64,000 bases of DNA, taken from NCBI GenBank assembly GCA_963700865.1, contig CAVOZC010000003.1, positions 1 to 64,000 on the forward strand. Reading direction: 5' to 3'. A program made the position numbers and the translations under genes. This stretch comes from CAVOGJ01 sp963700865. Lineage in GTDB: Bacteria; Planctomycetota; Planctomycetia; Pirellulales; Pirellulaceae. Shown here piece by piece: positions 17,697 through 26,165 of this stretch (its first letter is position 1; every line of letters starts with the position of its first letter). The notes under the pieces were generated by a model. It had not been told where the DNA came from. It saw nothing but the letters and a program-made list of their open reading frames with translations, and ran no database searches.

Positions 17697-18690
17697 CCCC
17701 TTTTGCGGCAGCGCGCTGCCGTAGCTGCGTACGTCGCTTGGCGACGGCGGCTGGCTTTTTTTCTCACAGCGCGGAGCCACGGAGACCGGTTGGCAACGTG
17801 CTGGCGGCATTGGCACCCTCTGCGATCTCCGTGGCTCCGTGAGAAACAACTGCCGGCAAGAAAGGGGTTGCCCATGGTTCGGTGGCTGCCCGAGGCTAGC
17901 GCCTACGGCTAAGGACGATGTAGTGCTCCTTTGCGGGCTTATCATCCTCCCATCAGCGTCAATTAGCGCATCAGCGGTTCAAGAACCCAACGTTTTGCGG
18001 CGCGCGGCCGTAGTCTGCGTACTTCGCTTGGCGACGGCGGCTGGCTTGTTTTCTCACAGAGGCGCGGAGCCACGGAGACCGGTTGGCAACGTGCTGGCGG
18101 CACTGGCACCCTCTGCGATCTCCGTGGCTCCGTGAGAAACAACTGCCGGCAAGAAAGGGGTTGCCCATCGTTCGGTGGCTGCCCGAGGCTAGCGCCTACG
18201 GCTAAGGACGATGTAGTGCTCCTTTGCGGGCTTAGCATCCTCCCATCAGCGTCAATTAGCGCGCATCAGCGGTTCAAGAACCCACCGTTTTGCGGCATCG
18301 CGCGGCCGTAGTCTGCGTACGTCGCTTGGCGACGGCGGCTGGCTTGTTTTCTCACAGAGGCGCGGAGCCACGGAGACCGGTTGGCAACGTGCTGGCGGCA
18401 TTGGCACCCTCTGCGATCTCCGTGGCTCCGTGAGAAACAACTGCCGGCAAGAAAGGGGCTCCCCATGGTTCGGTGGCTGCCCGAGGCTAGCGCCTACGGC
18501 TAAGGACGATGTAGTGCTCCTTTGCGGGCTTAGCATCCTCCCATCAGCGTCAATTAGCGCGCATCAGCGGTTCAAGAACCCACCGTTTTGCGGCATCGCG
18601 CGGCGGTGGTCTCGCTGAGTGGCTTCCAGACGGCCCTTGTTCGCCAGTTCCTTTTTTTCTCACAGAGGGCACAGAGCCACGGAGACCGGT
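17697..18690. repeat. Three-and-a-half tandem copies of a ~295-bp repeat containing a long hairpin
   Basis: Units begin TTTTGCGGCA(T)CGCG at about 17700, 17993, 18288 and 18586, giving periods of about 294, 295 and 298 bp. Each complete unit carries a palindromic element (17760-17846, 18050-18139, 18348-18437). Its left arm is TTTCTCAC plus CGGAGCCACGGAGA and its right arm TCTCCGTGGCTCCGTGAGAAA, a stem of 21 bp with one bulge. The fourth unit keeps only the first part and a left arm (18656-18690). Frames translated through it are repeats, not genes. The same hairpin family recurs at 42.3-43.35 kb and 51.8 kb. Confidence 0.9.
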
Positions 18691-18836
18691 CGGCAATTGT
18701 CTCACGGCTTATGGGACAAGCATCTCGTAGGGAGCGAATCGATCCATGCGCACCTTACATCACGTCATTTTTGTCTCGATGATATGTTCGGGCGCCGTGT
18801 TGACTCACAGTCAGATGTTCCAGTAGACGCAGCAGC

Positions 18837-18905
18837 TGTGACTATGGGCACGGCGTCTCAGCGGATGGACTGGGCAATGTCTTTACCGCGGTTCAAACCA
18901 ACGGC
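18837..18905 (+). pseudogene. Possible SBBP beta-propeller repeat fragment
   Basis: The frame reads YGHGVSADGLGNVFTAVQTN, very like one SBBP repeat (GYGVAxDxxGNVYVTG). It is a single repeat with no context and overlaps the 3' end of the convergent acyl-activating enzyme gene. Likely a relic, but short enough to be fortuitous. Confidence 0.35.
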
Positions 18906-20877
18906 AGCGTCGCTGAGCCCTGTTCGTACCGATCACGCAACTCCCGCCGCAGTACCTTGTTCGACGCGGTCCGCGGTAGTCGTGCGACCAGGATCACTTC
19001 GGCGATTTTGAAGAGTGGATTCAATCGCTCCCGTACTGCCTGGGTCATCAACGCTTGCAATGACTTGACGGATACTTCGTCCGCGCTCGCCGGCGCGGCA
19101 AAAATGACGAGCCGTTCGGGTCCGCCCGCCGGATCGTGGACGGCAATCGCGGCCAGCTCGCGAATCCCCGGCGGATGGCCGATGGCCGCCTCGATTTCTG
19201 CGGAACTGATCTTGATGCCGCCCAGGTTCATCGTGTCGTCGACACGGCCACCCGCCACGAAATAGCCTTCGGCGAGTCTCCGAAAATGGTCACCGTGCCT
19301 CCGCAATGTCTCTCCCTGCGGACCGGCGGGGCGCCCGCGTAGTAGGTCTCGTGATGATCGCGGTTGAGCAGATGCGTGGAGAGTCCCATCGCGGGCGGGA
19401 CCAGGTACAAGGTCCCCTCATCCGCCGGCTGGTTCCGTTCGTCGAGGATCAAGATACGACTGCCGAAGGCGGGCGTGGCGAAGGCTCCGGGCACGTTGGC
19501 GTGGAGCAGGCTGCTGGCGATATAGCCACCGCCGATCTCCGTCCCCCACAGTATTCAATTACCGGTTTCATCCCTGCCAGGCTGCTCAAATAAAACATGT
19601 CTTCCGCCTGGGACGCCTCGCCCGTGGAACTGAAGCAGCGGACGGCTGACCAGTCGCACGACTCGATCGCCCGCGAGGCGCGCCACGTCCGAACCAGCGT
19701 GGGGACGACGCCGAGCATCGTGACGCCGGCTCGTTCCACAAACCGGCCAAAGCTTTCCCCGACGGGTGCGTCATGATACAAACCGATCGTGGCACGATTG
19801 ATCAGAGAGGCATAAATCAGCCAGGGACCCATCATCCAGCCCAGATTCGTCGGCCACACCACGACATCACCCGAGCGAATGTCTTGCAGCAAGCGCCCAT
19901 CGGTCGCCGCCTTGATCGGCGTCGTCTGGTCCCAGGGGATCGCCTTGGGATCGCCCGTGGTACCCGATGAAAAGAGAATGCCGGTCGTTCGGTCGGGAGC
20001 CGCGACATGCCAATCACTGCCGTCGGCCATGGCGTGCGAGCCGTGCTCGAGAAACGTCTCGAACGAGACATCGTCGGGGCGTCGCGGTGCATTCTGTCCG
20101 CCGACCACGATGGTGGCCGGCCCGTCGATTTCGCGGACCCGCGCGTAAATGTCGATCGTTTTGCCCGCTCGCTCGGTCGTCCCGCCGCAAAAGATGGCCG
20201 ACGCTCCCGAGATGCGGAGGCGTTTCGCGATTTCGGGCGCGGCAAAACTGTCGGCGATCGATACGGCGGCGCCACCGGCGGCAATGATCCCGAGAAAAAT
20301 CGCCACGGCATCGGCCGTCATCGGCATGATGACCGCGACGGCGTCGCCGGGCCGCAGGCCGTCGGCGCAACGCCCTCACGATACGATTCACCTGAGCCTT
20401 TAAGTCGCGATAGCTGGTTCGAGTCAGCGTGCCGTCCTCGGCGGACTGGATCATCGCGGTCGCGTCCGGCTCCGCCGCAAAGCAGCTCGCCGCGATATTC
20501 AGCTGTCCGCCCGGCAGCCAGCGCGGTCTTTCAACTCCGTCCGGCATGACGAGCGTTGCGGAGGGTGGAGTGACAAATTGGATGCCGAGCGTCGTGACCA
20601 TCGCTTGCCAGAAGGCGGCCGGTTCGTCGATGGACCACTGGTAGTACGCGTCCACTTGCTCCACCGAAAAACCGGCGGCACGCATGGCTCGAGCCAGGCC
20701 CGAGTGATCACGGGCGTCCTGGTCGGGTAGCCACATCGGTCGTGGCCCCTCATCAGAAACGGGCCAATCGGCCAGGGTTGCCCGCCAGGCTTGACGCCAT
20801 TGCTCCGGCGTGGGCCGCGTGGGCCTTAGTGCTTTCAATTGCTCGGACCAGGCACGAGCGAGCCGCGGTGCTGACAT
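18893..20877 (-). pseudogene. AMP-dependent acyl-activating enzyme (plant AAE17/18-like), three frameshifts
   Basis: Four consecutive frames together give one ~660-residue adenylate-forming ligase. It starts at 20877 behind GGGAG. The adenylation signature is ILFSSGTTGDPKAIPW; MPMTADAVAIFLGIIAAGG and VSIADSFAAPEIAKRLRIS resemble plant AAE18-type enzymes. A C-terminal lid (YFVAGGRVDDTMNLGGIKIS, then PRTASNKVLRREL with the catalytic lysine) is present. Breaks: near 20355 one extra C (restoring RDGLRPGDAVAV), near 19545 one G missing from a G run (restoring YCGGTEIGGGY), and near 19310 one C missing from a C run (restoring AGPQGETLRRHGD). All sit in short homopolymers. Placed downstream of the homogentisate operon, it could activate the acetoacetate that tyrosine breakdown yields; that role is inference. 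Either a pseudogene or sequencing error. Confidence 0.8.
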
Positions 20878-21175
20878 GGTTCTCCCTTCGGATCGCGGGT
20901 CGGTCGTATCTTAGCCAATGCACGTGCCTTCATGCGAGCCATCAAGTGCTCGGTATTGCAGGGGAGTCAATCACGAAGTTCGAGAAGACCACAAAGCGAT
21001 TCAGGAACGACCGATGGCCTTCGTGGGCCGGGGAAACACGCGTTGCCGATCAGCCTGAAACGCCTCACGGCAAGCGTGGGGAAAGGATCGAGCCGCACGA
21101 ACGCCCGCCGCTTTCCCAGCTACTGCGCCGCTTGCTGGCCGGAACTTCCCGTTGCCAGGCTTCGATTGGCGCAGG
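20878..21175. other. Intergenic, no supported gene
   Basis: About 300 bp between the flavin reductase stop and the acyl-activating enzyme start, both minus strand. No signature, clear promoter boxes or T-tract hairpin was seen. The gap suggests the ligase has its own promoter rather than being part of the operon. Confidence 0.4.
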
Positions 21176-21787
21176 CTACAAAGTGGGGCGTGGCAAATCA
21201 AAGCGATCGGTAGTGCGGGTATAACTGGCCCCGCCCATCCGGCCGACCAGGTCCAGTTTCGCGGGATCGGCCAGTCCATCCTCGTCGAGCACGGCATCGT
21301 CGATGTGCACCAGCAGGATCTTGCCGATCACGAGGTTGGCTCCAACTGGGCCACTTCCCAACTGCATCGCCAAATGCAACTGGCACTCGAAGGAGGCGGT
21401 CGATTCTTTCACTCGCGGTGGGGCCACCCGCGCTGAGGCGATCGGGGTCAGTCCGCAGGCCTCGAATTCGCTGACTTCGGGCGGATAATCGGCCGAAGTC
21501 TGGTTCATCACTTCGGCCACCGAAAAGGGCACGACGTTGACCACGAACTCTCCGGTGGCCTCAATGTTGAGCAACGAGTCCTTCTTGCTTCCGTCGCGAC
21601 GATTGACAGGGCAGAACATGAGCGTGGGAGGATTGGCACCTACACCGTTGAAAAAGCTGTAAGGCGCCAAGTTCGAGCTGCCGTCGCCGGCAAGGCTGGA
21701 GACCCAGGCGATCGGACGGGGCATGATCAGCCGTACCATGTGCAGATAAAAATCCCGAATACCCATTTCTTGCGGGTCAAGCTGCAT
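21176..21787 (-). CDS. Flavin reductase-like FMN-binding protein
   Basis: A 203-residue split-barrel flavoprotein. The start at 21787 (MQLDPQEM) is chosen over an upstream codon because GAGG lies eight bases before it. Family landmarks: MPRPIAWVSSLAGDGSSNLAPYS at the N-terminal strand pair, ANPPTLMFCPV, and the NIEATGEFVVNVV segment that holds FMN. The C-terminal part (VIGKILLVHIDDAVLDEDG, then RMGGASYTRTTDRFDL) matches the flavin-reductase-like family common next to aromatic-degradation genes. It follows homogentisate dioxygenase by 26 bp. Its substrate is unknown; it may reduce flavin or an aromatic-pathway side product. Confidence 0.88.
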   Translation of the reverse strand: MQLDPQEMGIRDFYLHMVRLIMPRPIAWVSSLAGDGSSNLAPYSFFNGVGANPPTLMFCPVNRRDGSKKDSLLNIEATGEFVVNVVPFSVAEVMNQTSADYPPEVSEFEACGLTPIASARVAPPRVKESTASFECQLHLAMQLGSGPVGANLVIGKILLVHIDDAVLDEDGLADPAKLDLVGRMGGASYTRTTDRFDLPRPTL

Positions 21788-21813
21788 GGCAAATTCCTCG
21801 CGCGTGAGCGCTG

Positions 21814-22986
21814 CTACAGCCAACTGAGCGGATAGGAAGCATCATCGAACTCCATGGCCTGTCGAGTCACCTGCAACGGCTTCTCGGTATCAAACATTAC
21901 CGCCATTTCATCCGTGCGATCGACACTCATGCTGGCCACGATGGTGCCAGGATGAGGCCCATGCGGGATGCCTTCGGGGTGCCAGGTAAAAGAGCCCACC
22001 TCGACGCCGCGCCGCGAGGCAAAATGGCCTTCCACGTAGAAGAGCACTTCGTCGGCCTGGATATTGGAATGTGCGTAGGGAACTTTGACGGCCTGCGGAT
22101 GGTGATCGAGAAAGCGAGGAGCAAACGTGCAAATCACGAAGCCGCGGCATTCGAACGTCTGCTGGTAGGGCGGCGGGAGGTGAACCGTGCCGGTCAGCGG
22201 TTCAAAGTCCCAGGCGTTAAACGTGTAGGGATATACTAGTCCGTCCCAGCCGATCACGTCCAGCGGGTGATGGGGCAACACGGTCCGCGTGAGCCGCGAG
22301 CCGTCCTTGGTGATCACGGCGGTCTCGACTTCCTGGTCGACCGGTGACAATTCAATAGGTCCATGAAAATCCCGTTCCGAGTAGGGCGCACCCATCATCA
22401 TCTGGCCCTGTGGATTCTGGTAGCGCGGTGGAACGCAGACGGGACTGAACGACTCAAGGATCAAATAGTCCTCGTGCTCGAGCTGGTCGGGCACCATCTC
22501 GTAAACAGCGGTTCGCGGCATGACGACGTAATCCCCCCGCTTGTAGGGCAGGCGGCCAAAGGTCGTGTGGCAGTGTCCCGATCCGTTGTTGATGAAGATG
22601 ACTTCGTCGGCCGCTCCATTGCGGTACAGTTCCGACTGCGGCACCTCGGGCCGACAGCGGTAGGCGACGAGATCGTCATTAAACAGAAACGGCACGCGGC
22701 CAGAAATCGGGTCGCCGTGTCGAGGCAAGTCACCGGTCCGCAGATGATGATGGCGGAGCGGCAGGTCATCGACGGCGTCGAGCGCCACGGTCCCGATGCG
22801 CTCGACCGAGATATTTCGGGTCGGCGGACGCAGATGATACATGATCGAATACGGTCCGGAAAAACCCTCCGTCGACAAGACATGCTCGTAGTAGAGTCCT
22901 TCGCCCGCAAAGCTCTCTTCAATGGGACGTCGGTGCTGGATGTGCCGCTTCGACGGGATCGAGCCCAGCTGGCGATAAAAAGGCAT
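21814..22986 (-). CDS. hmgA: Homogentisate 1,2-dioxygenase
   Basis: A 390-residue cupin dioxygenase that opens the ring of homogentisate to maleylacetoacetate using Fe(II), a cytoplasmic step of tyrosine/phenylalanine breakdown. Ligand candidates are visible in PYAHSNIQADEVLFYVEGHF (His306, Glu313) and in HPEGIPHGPHPG (His342). The phrases DVIGWDGLVYPYTFNAWDFE and the N-terminal GFSGPYSIMYHLRPPT are characteristic of the family. Length is slightly shorter than the 430-450 residues of many bacterial and eukaryotic enzymes, as in related short forms. It lies 17 bp after the small asparaginase gene and 26 bp before the flavin reductase, in an operon led by HPPD. Maleylacetoacetate isomerase and fumarylacetoacetase are not in the window. 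Confidence 0.93.
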   Translation of the reverse strand: MPFYRQLGSIPSKRHIQHRRPIEESFAGEGLYYEHVLSTEGFSGPYSIMYHLRPPTRNISVERIGTVALDAVDDLPLRHHHLRTGDLPRHGDPISGRVPFLFNDDLVAYRCRPEVPQSELYRNGAADEVIFINNGSGHCHTTFGRLPYKRGDYVVMPRTAVYEMVPDQLEHEDYLILESFSPVCVPPRYQNPQGQMMMGAPYSERDFHGPIELSPVDQEVETAVITKDGSRLTRTVLPHHPLDVIGWDGLVYPYTFNAWDFEPLTGTVHLPPPYQQTFECRGFVICTFAPRFLDHHPQAVKVPYAHSNIQADEVLFYVEGHFASRRGVEVGSFTWHPEGIPHGPHPGTIVASMSVDRTDEMAVMFDTEKPLQVTRQAMEFDDASYPLSWL

Positions 22987-23003
22987 GTCGGGTGTTCCTG
23001 CAA

Positions 23004-23513
23004 TTACACGGTGGGTAGAGAACCTGGTTGCCGGGCCTCGAACCGATTCGCGTCACGATTTTTGCGAACTTCGTGGGGATGCCAGATGCGACCGTTCATG
23101 GCAATAAAAATGCCTGCCGACAGCGTCTGGCACGCTGCGACGGCACAGCCGATGTTGAAGACCGCATCGCTACCGACAAAGCGGGCCGGATTGAGGGCCC
23201 CGGTGAGAACAATCGTCTTCCGCGCGGCGAGCGGTAAGAGCGTCATCGCCGTTTCGATCATGGTATCGGTCCCGTGCGTGACGAGAAAGCGATCATTGGG
23301 ATGTCCGCCAATCGTATCGAGGATCAGTTGCCGATCGGCCATCGTCAGATCAAGACTGTCCTTGCGCAGCAGGGGAATCACCTCGAACTCAATGGCGACA
23401 TCCAAGGTGCGGAGAATCTCATCAATCTGAGGCTGACCGACCTGATAGGCACTCTTGTCGTCAAAATAGATCTTGTCGATCGTGCCCCCAGTCGTGACGA
23501 TCGTCACCATCAT
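23004..23513 (-). CDS. Small asparaginase-domain protein
   Basis: A 169-residue protein equal to the N-terminal domain of L-asparaginases. VTIVTTGGTIDKIYFDD carries the first catalytic threonine, and FLVTHGTDTMIETAM carries the second Thr-Asp pair. RKTIVLTGALNPARFVGSDA is the next family block. The C-terminal domain of full-length (~330-residue) enzymes is absent, as in other short single-domain members. Start: ATG at 23513, 13 bp after the HPPD stop; a second ATG follows at once. It sits between HPPD and homogentisate dioxygenase in a tight operon. Why an amidase-like protein is embedded in tyrosine catabolism is unclear; it may act on an amide other than asparagine. Confidence 0.85.
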   Translation of the reverse strand: MMVTIVTTGGTIDKIYFDDKSAYQVGQPQIDEILRTLDVAIEFEVIPLLRKDSLDLTMADRQLILDTIGGHPNDRFLVTHGTDTMIETAMTLLPLAARKTIVLTGALNPARFVGSDAVFNIGCAVAACQTLSAGIFIAMNGRIWHPHEVRKNRDANRFEARQPGSLPTV

Positions 23514-23526
23514 GGCAGGGTCCCGA

Positions 23527-24624
23527 TCAGAGCGTGCCCCGTTTTTGCTGCTCGCGCTCAATGGCTTCGAACAGCGCCTGGAAGTTTCCCTCTCCAAAGC
23601 CGACCGAGTTACCTCGTCGCTGGATGATCTCGTAGAACAGCGTTGGTCGCTCGAAGATCGGTTTGGTGAACAATTGCAGCAAATACCCGTCCTCCCGATC
23701 ACGATCGACCAGGATACGTGCCCGCTGCACATCTTCGAGGTTCTCTTGGATCTCACCGACCCGACCGGGTAACGCGTCGTAGTACGTGTCGGGAACATCC
23801 AGGAACTCGACTCCCAACCGCCTCATCTCCAAAACCGTGTCGACGATGTGTGAGGTGAGCAGCGCGATGTGCTGCACGCCCGGGCCATTGAACTCGTCAA
23901 GAAACTCCTGGATTTGCGAATTCTTCGAGGAGGGCTCATTAATCGGCAGGCGAATGTAGCCGTCCATGTCTCCCACGACCTTGCTCATCAGCGCGCTGCG
24001 ACCGGTATTGATGTCGAAGTGAGCTGTTTCATCGAAACCGAAGACGCGGGCGTAAAAATCGACCCACTCATCCATGTTTTCCACATTCGCCACGATGTGG
24101 TCGATCATCATGATGTGGATTTCGCTGAATTCGATTCCACCCGGCACATTCTCGTAGCCGGGGGCAAAGCAGCCCTGCTTCTCCCGATGAATAAACGTGT
24201 GCAGCGTGTCGCCATAGGCGGCGATCGAGCCAGCGGTAAAATACTGTTCCTTGTCCAGGTCACGGACGATCCGACAACCCGTCGAGGTGGCGTGCTTCAG
24301 TGCCTCGGCCACATCGTCGACGCGAAACGCGACATCCTTCACGCCACAACCATGTTTGTCCAGAAAGGCACGGATGGCATTCGCCTCGGCAGAATTCCCC
24401 TGCGGTTCGGCAAACAGGAAATTGACCCTCCCCTGCCCGACCACGACGGCGCGACGGCCTTTCAGGCCGGTGCTGACGTCGCCCACCGCCCGTTTGCATA
24501 AGCCGAGCGTTTCGCTGTGATAATGAGCCCACTTGTCGACGTCGTCCACAAAAAACTCGATGTGGTCAATGCCACGCACGCCCAGCGGATTGCGTTTCTT
24601 TTGTTCAGTCGCCACGGATGCCAT
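23527..24624 (-). CDS. hppD: 4-hydroxyphenylpyruvate dioxygenase
   Basis: A 365-residue enzyme converting 4-hydroxyphenylpyruvate to homogentisate. The start at 24624 (MASVATEQ) has AGGAG nine bases upstream; the longer in-frame version has none. It is built of two vicinal-oxygen-chelate halves. Iron ligands are His176 (MMIDHIVANV), His252 (GVQHIALLTSHI) and Glu332 (LFYEIIQRRG), all present. The C-terminal helix motif GFGEGNFQALFEAIEREQ, which closes the active site, is intact. It is the first gene of a four-gene minus-strand run with gaps of 13-26 bp, so the start of the operon and its promoter should lie in 24625-24941. Confidence 0.95.
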   Translation of the reverse strand: MASVATEQKKRNPLGVRGIDHIEFFVDDVDKWAHYHSETLGLCKRAVGDVSTGLKGRRAVVVGQGRVNFLFAEPQGNSAEANAIRAFLDKHGCGVKDVAFRVDDVAEALKHATSTGCRIVRDLDKEQYFTAGSIAAYGDTLHTFIHREKQGCFAPGYENVPGGIEFSEIHIMMIDHIVANVENMDEWVDFYARVFGFDETAHFDINTGRSALMSKVVGDMDGYIRLPINEPSSKNSQIQEFLDEFNGPGVQHIALLTSHIVDTVLEMRRLGVEFLDVPDTYYDALPGRVGEIQENLEDVQRARILVDRDREDGYLLQLFTKPIFERPTLFYEIIQRRGNSVGFGEGNFQALFEAIEREQQKRGTL

Positions 24625-24941
24625 CTTCCATTCTCCTTGTCGGGACGGGGCAGCCCAACCGGCGCGGGGATCGCCGGCGGGTGCGAATACCGCCCCAATT
24701 CTCGCCGGCATGTGCCCCGCCGCCTAGACGCAAAATGAGGAATATAATTCGTTATTTGCGTCAATTCCAGCGGTGGCCGTGGCAGCGGGATCGGCCCATG
24801 CCCCGATCACATCGCGCGGAAATCGGAAGCAAGAAGGCCCGCCGTCCGGCAACCGTGGCGTGGACGCTTTTCCGTTGTCGCTCTAGATTCTACCGGTCGA
24901 CCTCCGCTACCGAAAACCACGCGGTGCTTGCCAGGAACGCC
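24625..24941. other. Divergent intergenic region between hppD and the 24942 gene
   Basis: About 315 bp that must hold promoters for both directions. The sequence around 24735-24755 (AATGAGGAATATAATTCGTTATTTGCGT) is AT-rich against its surroundings and is the best candidate core promoter area; TAATTCGTTA is an imperfect palindrome. No regulator gene is adjacent. Confidence 0.4.
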
Positions 24942-26162
24942 ATGAACTCCCTTGCAGACTCTTTGTTCCGTCGCTTTGCCCTGGGGCTGGGGCTGGCCGT
25001 CGCCATCGGCGCGGCCGTCCATGCCGACTGGGATGCGACGGTGCTCACAACGCTTCGGGAAGCAACTTCGGACGCGTCCCAGGCCCCGCGACTGGCCGCT
25101 GCCTGGAAAGCGGCTGCCGATGCGCCTCTCGATGCGCTGCCAACCGTCCTGGCGGCTTTTGACGATGCGAGTCCCGTCGCCATTAACTGGCTGTCGCCAT
25201 TGGTCGATCGCATTGGGGAACAAGGCGACTTGTCCCGTGCTCCCGCCGTGCTGGATGCCCTGGAGGCTTTTGTGCGCGACGATGGTCACGCGGTGCGTGG
25301 TCGCGAAACGGCCTTGGAATTGTTGCGCGGTCAGGACGAGGGGCGGGCAACGCGGATTGCCAATGAGCTGCTGGACGACCGGGCGGCTCGCTTACGGCGG
25401 CCGGCCGTCGAGTCGCTGATGGAGCGGGCACAGGCCGCCAGCGACGCGGACGAGAAAAGGCGGCTCTTCGAGCGGGCCTTCGACGCGGCTCGGGATGAAG
25501 ATCAGATCATCCAGTCGGGTGTGGCGTTACGTGACATGGGTGTGCCAATCGACTTCATCCGTAAATTTGGCTCCCTCATGCATTGGCAGCTGATCGGTCC
25601 GTTTGCCTACGACAATGGAGCCGGCTTTGACACGGCCTATCCGCCCGAATCGATGAACCTGGATAACTATGATGGCGAGCAGGGCATCTTTTCGGCCCAC
25701 GAGTTCGACGGCAAGGAGGGCAAGCTGCAATGGAGGTCGTATGCGAATACCGGCCGGAACGGCGTGGTTGATTTGAACAAGGCCATCGGCGAGTTGCGGG
25801 ATGCGGTGGTGTATGGAGCGGTCATCTTCGAGGTGGCAGAGGAGCAAGAGGTGGAGATTCGTCTTCGTCAGCAGAATTCGTTCAAGCTGTGGCTGAACGG
25901 CGAGCTGCTGCTGGCGCAGCCGGTGGGGCACACGGGGAATTTTTTCGACCAGTACCGGGTGCCGGCCACGATGCAGCGAGGCCAGAACCTCTTGCTGATC
26001 AAATCGTGCCAATGGGCGGGTGAAGCGTCGCATCCCTTCCTCAAGAACTGGCAGATTGGCGTCCGCGTGTGCGATGCGACGGGGGGAGCCATCCTGGCGG
26101 TCAATCGGCCACCCACCCCGGAATTGGATCCCCTACCCGACTCGAAGCCCGCCGAGGATTGA
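24942..26162 (+). CDS. Secreted HEAT-like helical protein with C-terminal beta domain
   Basis: A 406-residue exported protein. The start at 24942 (MNSLADSLFRR) has AGGA seven bases upstream and a signal peptide ending near AVHADWD. The first half is alanine-rich and helical (ALELLRGQDEGRATRIANEL, RAARLRRPAVESLMERAQAA), as in HEAT/ARM-like solenoids. The second half is beta-rich with HWQLIGPFAYDNGAGFD, VIFEVAEEQEVEIRLRQQNS, FKLWLNGELLLAQ and NLLLIKSCQW, the pattern of a jelly-roll domain often seen in planctomycete extracellular proteins. No catalytic motif. It is followed after 3 bp by a PQQ-like propeller gene, so the two products probably work together at the cell envelope. Function unknown. 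Confidence 0.75.
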   Translation: MNSLADSLFRRFALGLGLAVAIGAAVHADWDATVLTTLREATSDASQAPRLAAAWKAAADAPLDALPTVLAAFDDASPVAINWLSPLVDRIGEQGDLSRAPAVLDALEAFVRDDGHAVRGRETALELLRGQDEGRATRIANELLDDRAARLRRPAVESLMERAQAASDADEKRRLFERAFDAARDEDQIIQSGVALRDMGVPIDFIRKFGSLMHWQLIGPFAYDNGAGFDTAYPPESMNLDNYDGEQGIFSAHEFDGKEGKLQWRSYANTGRNGVVDLNKAIGELRDAVVYGAVIFEVAEEQEVEIRLRQQNSFKLWLNGELLLAQPVGHTGNFFDQYRVPATMQRGQNLLLIKSCQWAGEASHPFLKNWQIGVRVCDATGGAILAVNRPPTPELDPLPDSKPAED

Positions 26163-26165
26163 ACC

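Noticed and set aside
17348..18536. Several 60-175-codon frames across the 17.7-18.5 kb repeats
   Set aside because: Near-identical peptides arise from each repeat copy on both strands; no start signals.
23514..23798. N-terminal extension of the asparaginase gene by 95 codons
   Set aside because: The extension overlaps the HPPD coding region in another frame and has no protein-like features; the ATG at 23513 fits the family start.
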